From: Hyphomonadaceae bacterium
GTDB lineage: Bacteria; Pseudomonadota; Alphaproteobacteria; Caulobacterales; Aquidulcibacteraceae
Reading direction: 5' to 3'
Assembly (NCBI GenBank): GCA_019753105.1
Contig: JAIELJ010000003.1
Location: forward strand, 248,001-312,000
DNA length: 64,000 nt
The translations under genes were made by a program, and so were the position numbers. Positions within the stretch are counted from its first letter, which is position 1. Each line of letters opens with the position of its first letter. The notes under the pieces are model-generated. The model was given only the letters and a program-made list of their open reading frames with translations, did not search any database and was not told the DNA's origin. Positions 58,815-64,000 of this stretch are shown here, one piece after another.

Positions 58815-60290
58815 ATGAGCAAAGTTGAATCATCGCTCGCCGCCGCCGAGAAGCCGCGCGGCTTCGTCGATCGTCTGGGTGACGCCGCCGCTGCTGAAGA
58901 GCGTGTGGTTGGCGCTGTCGGCAAGGTTTACGAGAAATGGGGCTTTGAACGCCTCGAAACCCCCGCCGTCGAATTCACCGAAGCGCTGGGCAAGTTCTTG
59001 CCTGACCTCGACCGGCCAAACGAGGGCGTGTTCTCGTTCATCGATGACGAGCGCTGGCTTTCACTGCGTTACGATTTAACCGCGCCACTCGCGCGCTTCG
59101 CAGCTGAAGAGCGCCAAAGTTTGCCGAAGCCGTTCCGCCGCTGGCAGACCGGCACGGTGTGGCGCAATGAAAAGCCCGGGCCTGGGCGCTTCCGTCAGTT
59201 CACGCAATGCGATGCCGATACCGTCGGTTCGGATAATCCTGCGGCCGATGCCGAGATGATCGCGATGGCGTCGGAAGCCTTGGAAGCTGTCGGCGTGCCG
59301 CGTGACGGCTACGTGTTCAAGATCAACTCGCGCCGCATCTTGAATGGCGTGCTGCTGGGCGCGGGGCTCGGCGAGAATGATACGAAAGCGCGTCTCACTG
59401 TCATGCGCGCAATCGATAAGCTCGATCGCGTAGGCATTGAAGGCGTCGCCGCATTGCTCGGCAAAGGCCGCAAGGATGAGAGTGGCGATTTCACAGCAGG
59501 CGCCGAGCTTGACGCCAATGCGGTGAAGACCGTGGTCGATTTTGTCACGCTGCCGACGGAGTCGCGCTCAGCCGTTCTTGAAGGCTTGGGGCGGATTGTT
59601 GGCGGCAATGACGAAGGCCGCGCCGGCCTCAAAGAACTGGCCGGGATTGATGCCGTGCTCACCGCGCTCCGCGTCGATGATAAGCGCGCGCGGATCGATC
59701 CGTCGGTTGTGCGCGGTCTCGAATATTACACTGGCGCGGTGTTCGAAGCAGAACTCACGATGACGATCCTCGAAGAGGGGCGGCCGGTGCGCTTTGGGTC
59801 AGTCGGCGGTGGCGGACGCTATGACGACCTCATCGCGCGCTTCACTGGCGAACGCGTTCCGGCGACGGGTTTCTCAATCGGTGTGTCTCGTCTCGTTGCT
59901 GCGCAAGCGCGGCTGGGCCTTGGCGAGCAATTCGCGCAAACGCCGCCAGTTATTGTGCTGGCGTTGGATCAAGAGCGCATGGGCGATTTCTTCGCCATCG
60001 CCGCTGAACTGCGCGCTGCCGGCATCCGCGCTGAAGTTTATCTCGGCGGCGCCGGCATGAAGGCGCAGCTGAAGTACGCAGATAAACGCAACGCGCCGAT
60101 CGCTGTTATCGAAGGCAGCGATGAGCGCGCGAAGGGCGTCGTGACGCTGAAGGATCTCAAGCTCGGCGCCGCTCTCGCCAAGGATTTGGGCGAGGATCGC
60201 GCGGCCTATGCCAAGTCGCGCGAGCAGGTTCAGCGAGAGGTTGCTCGCGCTGAGATTGTCGCTGCGGTGCAGCAAATGCTCGCCCGGTAG
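58815..60290 (+). CDS. hisS: Histidyl-tRNA synthetase (alphaproteobacterial type)
   Basis: 491 aa class II synthetase. Motif 2 reads WRNEKPGPGRFRQFTQCDAD, without the usual FRxERPQ pattern. Histidine A-site: GLEYYTGAVFEAEL; motif 3: GFSIGVSRLV. An anticodon-binding domain ends the protein (PPVIVLALDQERM onwards). In some alphaproteobacteria the cognate tRNA-His lacks G-1 and has A73, and the synthetase is of this altered type. It is preceded by hutH and followed by a strong bidirectional hairpin. Confidence 0.93.
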   Translation: MSKVESSLAAAEKPRGFVDRLGDAAAAEERVVGAVGKVYEKWGFERLETPAVEFTEALGKFLPDLDRPNEGVFSFIDDERWLSLRYDLTAPLARFAAEERQSLPKPFRRWQTGTVWRNEKPGPGRFRQFTQCDADTVGSDNPAADAEMIAMASEALEAVGVPRDGYVFKINSRRILNGVLLGAGLGENDTKARLTVMRAIDKLDRVGIEGVAALLGKGRKDESGDFTAGAELDANAVKTVVDFVTLPTESRSAVLEGLGRIVGGNDEGRAGLKELAGIDAVLTALRVDDKRARIDPSVVRGLEYYTGAVFEAELTMTILEEGRPVRFGSVGGGGRYDDLIARFTGERVPATGFSIGVSRLVAAQARLGLGEQFAQTPPVIVLALDQERMGDFFAIAAELRAAGIRAEVYLGGAGMKAQLKYADKRNAPIAVIEGSDERAKGVVTLKDLKLGAALAKDLGEDRAAYAKSREQVQREVARAEIVAAVQQMLAR

Positions 60291-60433
60291 GCGGCGTTTT
60301 CAATCGTTTCGCTCTCATGTGGCGCGGCCCCGCTTGACGCTGTGTCGCAGTTCAGTAAAGGCTGCGTTCGACCGTCGGCGCTGCGGGCGGTCGCGTTTCG
60401 GGGAGGAGACGCCTACTAATTTGCAGCGCGCGG

Positions 60434-60460
60434 CGGCCGCGTCCCTCGGGGGCGCGGCCG
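60434..60460. terminator. Bidirectional hairpin between hisS and nhaA
   Basis: CGGCCGCG-T-CCC, loop TCG, GGG-G-CGCGGCCG: 12 pairs with one T-G. It lies between the convergent stops (60290 and 60468), with TTTCGATT on the plus side. Confidence 0.7.
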
Positions 60461-60467
60461 TTTCGAT

Positions 60468-61721
60468 TCAACGCTTCGGCGGATCGATATCTTCGAGCAC
60501 GCCGCGCTGTTCGGCGAGGTCTTCTTCGGGGCCAAGCGTGCTGTGATCTGCGGGCGTAAGTTTTCGGCAGCACCACCACAAGACAGCCAGCCCGCCAAGC
60601 GCGGAGATAAGCGACCCGCCCAGCACGCCGAAGCGGACTGGTGTCGCAAGGTCGCCCGCGCCAAACGCCAGATTGCCGATGAACAAGCTCATGGTGAAGC
60701 CGATGCCCGCAAGCATGGCGGTTCCGATCATCTGAGGCAGGTTGCCGGGCAGACGTTGCTTCAGCACGCCGCTCGCGATGTAGGCCGCCACCGTAATGCC
60801 GATGGGCTTGCCGAGCACGAGGCCAGCCGAAATGCCCAACGCAATCGGATGAAGCAGCGCATCAAGCCCAGCGCCATGCAGAACGACGCCAGCGTTCGCC
60901 AGTGCGAAAATCGGCATGATCGCAAACGTCACCCAAGGCTTCAGCGCATGCTCCGCGCTGATCAAAGGTGAGCCGCCATCAGGTTTGCGCATCGGCACGG
61001 TCATTGCGGTAAGCACGCCGGCGATCGTCGCATGCACGCCGGACAGCAGCATGAACGCCCACATGACGATGCCGAGCACCCAATAAAGCCAGAGCGCTTT
61101 CACGCCGCCGCGATTCATGAGCAAGAGCGCGCCGAAGGTCGCAACCGCGCCGCCGAGCGCCCAGCCCGTGATTTGCGTCGAGTAGAAGATCGCGATGACG
61201 ATGATGGCGCCGAGATCATCGATGATGGCGAGCGCCAATAGGAAGAGACGCAGGCCGCCGGGAACGCGTGGGCCCAGCAGCGAAAGCACGCCGATTGCGA
61301 ACGCGATGTCGGTGGCTGCGGGGATCGCCCAGCCGCGCAAATATTCGGGCTGGTTTAAGTTGAACGCCACATAGATCAGCGCTGGGATCGCCATGCCGCC
61401 AATGGCGCCCGCCATCGGCAGCGCCGCTTCGCGTGGGTTCTTGAATGGCCCTTCGACGGTCTCGCGCTTTAGCTCAAGGCCGACATAGAGAAAGAAAATC
61501 ACCATCAGCGCGTCGTTGATGATGAGATGCAGGTTTACCGCATGCGCGGCTTCGCCCAGTCCGACGCTCAAGCCGCCGATCTGATCTTCCAGCAGATGGT
61601 GGAAGGCCTCGCCGGTGGGCCCGTTCAACAGGACGAACGAAAGGATCGTCGCGGCAATGAGGATGAATCCGGGCGCTGTGTCGCGCTCCCACCAATGCTT
61701 CGCCGCGCCGCGTTCAGCCAT
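60468..61721 (-). CDS. nhaA: Na+/H+ antiporter NhaA
   Basis: 417 aa with eleven or twelve membrane helices. The transport Asp residues are present: Asp138 in ATDIAFAIG and the pair Asp168-Asp169 in AIIDDLGAI. FFLYVGLELKRETVEG and KPWVTFAIMPIFALANAGV are NhaA hallmarks. The antiporter exports Na+ (or Li+) in exchange for protons, at alkaline pH and high salt. The last 25 residues are charged. The leader may contain a structured regulatory RNA, see 61722-61800. It is divergent from the TonB receptor gene. Confidence 0.95.
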   Translation of the reverse strand: MAERGAAKHWWERDTAPGFILIAATILSFVLLNGPTGEAFHHLLEDQIGGLSVGLGEAAHAVNLHLIINDALMVIFFLYVGLELKRETVEGPFKNPREAALPMAGAIGGMAIPALIYVAFNLNQPEYLRGWAIPAATDIAFAIGVLSLLGPRVPGGLRLFLLALAIIDDLGAIIVIAIFYSTQITGWALGGAVATFGALLLMNRGGVKALWLYWVLGIVMWAFMLLSGVHATIAGVLTAMTVPMRKPDGGSPLISAEHALKPWVTFAIMPIFALANAGVVLHGAGLDALLHPIALGISAGLVLGKPIGITVAAYIASGVLKQRLPGNLPQMIGTAMLAGIGFTMSLFIGNLAFGAGDLATPVRFGVLGGSLISALGGLAVLWWCCRKLTPADHSTLGPEEDLAEQRGVLEDIDPPKR

Positions 61722-61800
61722 TGTTCCAGTCGCTCCGGTGACGAGGAAGGTACTTACCTAGGGGGCATCGTTCGCAGGGGCAACCAGAACTGGTGGGCTG
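61722..61800 (-). promoter_or_regulatory. Possible structured nhaA leader
   Basis: Reading toward nhaA, ACCAG-TT-CTGGT and AGGT-AAGT-ACCT can form two small hairpins, the second 39 bases before the ATG. Cation-sensing nhaA-I/nhaA-II RNA motifs occur upstream of nhaA in related bacteria; I cannot confirm a match from memory of their consensus. The remaining 200 bases to the TonB gene hold a perfect TGTTGCAACA palindrome (61836-61845). Confidence 0.25.
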
Positions 61801-61997
61801 CCATGCGTCGGATTGCCCGCATGAACGTTTGCTAGTGTTGCAACATAAGTTCCTGAATCCGCGACGGCATGCGCGACATTTTTTTGTCACTGACACGAAT
61901 CTTTGAAATCTGCGTCGCACAGCTTTCAAACGCCGCCCTTAGCAGCCGCACCACAAACGGGGGCGCATGAGGTCGCCTCCGTATTGGGGGTGTTTCG

Positions 61998-64000
61998 ATG
62001 TCGAAGAAGTTCTTCTCCGGCGCCGCGCTGACGGCGTTGACAATCGCGCTGGGCGGCGGCGTCGCGCACGCGCAATCCACGGGTTCGCAAGTTTTCGAAG
62101 AAAGCGAAGAGATTGTCGTCACTGGCACGCGTGGTCCGAACAGCATTGCCGGTGTGATCACCGGCCAGAGTGTGCCGCGCGCGCGCTCGACGGTCACCGA
62201 TGAATACATCGAGACGCAGCCGCCGGGTGGGACGATCCTTGAATCGCTCAACCTCGTTCCTGGCGTCACCTTCACGAACAACGACGCCTACGGCTCGTCG
62301 GGCGGTGCGCTCAACATTCGCGGCTTCGACGGCGCGCGCATTTCGCTTCAGTTCGATGGCGCGCAGCTCAACGACACCGGCAACTACGCTGTTTATTCGA
62401 ACCAACAGCTGGATTCCGAGCTGATCTCGCAGGCCACGGTGAACCTGGGCGCAACCGAAGTGGACAGCCCGACCGCGTCCGCGACGGGCGGCACCGTAAA
62501 CTATATCAGCCGCATGCCGTCCGACGAATTCGGCGGCATCCTGCAGTATGGCTATGGCACGTTCGACTTCAACCGCGCCTTCGGCCTTGTAGATTTAGGC
62601 ACGTTCGGTCCGTTCGACACGCGTGCTTGGATCTCGGCTTCGTCTACCGATTATGATCACTTCCTCGGCAATTTTGGCGGCGTCGAGAAGCGCCAGTTCA
62701 ACGCCCGGTTCTATCAAGGGCTCGGCGGCGACGACTTCCTCAGCGTCGCGTTTCACTTCAACCAAAATCGCAACAACTTCATCCGCAGCTATAGCGTTGA
62801 TACGTTCAATGCAGTCGGCCTGGACAGCTACCTCGGCAACGTGTCGACCTGCCAAAATCTACAAACTGCGGTCAACGGCGTCGCTGACGCCGCGCGCACC
62901 TGCAACAATGTAGGTCCGCTTTCGACCAACCCATCCGACACCGGCAACATTCGCATCCAGTCGCGCTTCAGCCTGACGCCGAACCTCACGCTGACCGTTG
63001 ATCCGACCTTCCAATACGTTCTGGCCAATGGCGGGTCGACGCTCGACTATGTCGAGAACGCAACTGGCGGAACGCTGAACAACCGCGTCGACGCCAACGC
63101 CGACTTGAACGGTGACGGCGATCTGCTCGATCGTGTGCGCTTGTTCCAACCGAACACGACCACGACGCAACGTTATTCGGTGCAGTCGTCGCTGATCTGG
63201 GACGTCAACGACGATCAACGCGTGCGTTTGAACTACACCTACGATTGGGGGCGTCACCGCCAGACGGGCGGCGTCAGCCGCATCAACTCGGATAGCACGC
63301 CCGCTGACGTGTTCGGCGCCAACTTTGGTTATGCCGACGGCCTCGCCGACGGCAATGGCGTGCCGATCCGTCGCCGGGATCGCATGTCCTATGCATCGCT
63401 GAGCCAGCTCTCGCTGGAGTATCGCGGCAACTTCCTGGAAGACCGCTTGACCATCACTGCGGGTCTGCGTGCGCCGATCCTCACGCGCGAACTGAACAAC
63501 CGTTGCTATCAAGGCCTCGACTTTAACGGCAACAATCCGATCTGCACGACGAGCGCCGAGCAAATCGCCGTCATCGGCGTGAACCCGGAAGTCCAAGCGC
63601 CGTTCGAAAACGCGGAAGTTGAGTACGAAGAAGTGCTGCCGAACGTTGGCGTGGCTTATCGTTTGACCGATACGCAACAGATCTTCGCTAGCTACGCGGA
63701 GGGCCTGTCGGCGCCGCGTACGGACGATCTCTATGGCCGCCGTCTCAACACGCTCGACGCTGTCCAGCCGGAAACCTCGCAGGCATTCGACCTCGGCTAT
63801 CGCTACAATAGCGGCAGTCTGATCGCTTCAGCGACCGTTTGGTACAATAGCTTCCAGGACCGCATCGAGCGTACGTTTGACCTCGACACGGGCGACACCG
63901 GCAGCTTCAACGTCGGCGATATCGATCTGTGGGGCGCGGATTTCGAACTTGGCTACGCCGCTTCGGACAATCTGACCCTCATCGGCACCGCGTCCTTCAA
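61998..64000 (+). CDS. TonB-dependent receptor, 5' part (runs off window)
   Basis: 667 codons visible, open to the end. Signal peptide MSKKFFSGAALTALTIALGG onwards, then a short N-part (EEIVVTGTRGPNSIAGVITG) that is the TonB box region. Plug domain: ILESLNLVPGVTFTNNDAYG, NIRGFDGARISLQFDGAQL, GATEVDSPTASATGGTVNYI. The barrel begins near residue 180, with aromatic strand ends. A DANADLNGDGDLLD stretch near residue 370 resembles a calcium-binding loop. The ligand is unknown. GGGGGTG upstream is the ribosome site. Confidence 0.95.
   Translation, partial: MSKKFFSGAALTALTIALGGGVAHAQSTGSQVFEESEEIVVTGTRGPNSIAGVITGQSVPRARSTVTDEYIETQPPGGTILESLNLVPGVTFTNNDAYGSSGGALNIRGFDGARISLQFDGAQLNDTGNYAVYSNQQLDSELISQATVNLGATEVDSPTASATGGTVNYISRMPSDEFGGILQYGYGTFDFNRAFGLVDLGTFGPFDTRAWISASSTDYDHFLGNFGGVEKRQFNARFYQGLGGDDFLSVAFHFNQNRNNFIRSYSVDTFNAVGLDSYLGNVSTCQNLQTAVNGVADAARTCNNVGPLSTNPSDTGNIRIQSRFSLTPNLTLTVDPTFQYVLANGGSTLDYVENATGGTLNNRVDANADLNGDGDLLDRVRLFQPNTTTTQRYSVQSSLIWDVNDDQRVRLNYTYDWGRHRQTGGVSRINSDSTPADVFGANFGYADGLADGNGVPIRRRDRMSYASLSQLSLEYRGNFLEDRLTITAGLRAPILTRELNNRCYQGLDFNGNNPICTTSAEQIAVIGVNPEVQAPFENAEVEYEEVLPNVGVAYRLTDTQQIFASYAEGLSAPRTDDLYGRRLNTLDAVQPETSQAFDLGYRYNSGSLIASATVWYNSFQDRIERTFDLDTGDTGSFNVGDIDLWGADFELGYAASDNLTLIGTASF

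Noticed and set aside
1-64000. Prophage, insertion sequences, integrase or CRISPR array
   Set aside because: No transposase, integrase, phage structural gene or regularly spaced repeat was seen on either strand.

Overview
The window reads as GC-rich chromosome from an alphaproteobacterium, most likely of the Caulobacterales/Hyphomonadaceae. The supporting signs are a PodJ-like polarity protein with clustered GANTC sites upstream, an alphaproteobacterial-type histidyl-tRNA synthetase, the TauE/TIGR02186 gene pair, a DUF4197 protein, an alphaproteobacterial LexA-type box (GAAC-N7-GAAC) and a large TonB-dependent receptor. Long antisense open frames are common but lack family content; they follow from codon bias. 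I see no prophage, insertion sequence, CRISPR array, rRNA or convincing tRNA. The one clear RNA gene is RNase P RNA.

Layout. 1-4000: end of a cell-wall amidase, lipoprotein genes, rnpB. 4200-7400: PDZ-hydrolase and small membrane/secreted proteins. 7480-12765: ligase-associated (Lhr-like) DNA helicase and the phosphoesterase PdeM, with an alkylsulfatase gene between them. 12762-14934: a translationally coupled TauE exporter / TIGR02186 / DUF3429 operon. 15050-18826: podJ. 18987-27794: FMN lactate-oxidase-type enzyme, then a MerR regulator with its probable palindromic operator and a beta-oxidation block (acyl-CoA dehydrogenase, OsmC, thiolase, FadJ-type multifunctional enzyme, Old Yellow Enzyme). 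27895-33443: Tudor-like lipoprotein, SDR, DEAD-box RNA helicase, an uncharacterised basic protein, a REP-like palindrome pair, envelope lipoproteins. 33559-36488: a membrane histidine kinase lacking its phospho-histidine, then a C5 cytosine methyltransferase coupled to a Vsr mismatch endonuclease. 36559-47021: lipoproteins, DoxX, ExoD, a second thiolase with a duplicated gene tail, pyrophosphatase, dienoyl-CoA isomerase-like protein, HlyIII, DUF4197, hydrolase. 47027-48967: zur coupled to a double-hotdog thioesterase, then a GIY-YIG-like gene behind an SOS box. 49096-57032: VWA lipoprotein, DUF885 peptidase, SapC, DsbD/ScsB with a redoxin partner. 57138-64000: hutH-like ammonia-lyase, hisS, nhaA, and a TonB-dependent receptor running off the end.

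Several genes form functional groups: fatty-acid or branched acyl-CoA catabolism under one MerR regulator, DNA repair (Lhr-like helicase, PdeM, Vsr, SOS-linked GIY-YIG-like protein), and envelope oxidative folding (DsbD plus redoxin). The items I find most worth a second look are the His-less kinase, the SOS-boxed GIY-YIG-like orphan, the split repair cassette, the VWA lipoprotein carrying a TonB-receptor-like segment, the Tudor-like lipoprotein, and the thiolase tail remnant.
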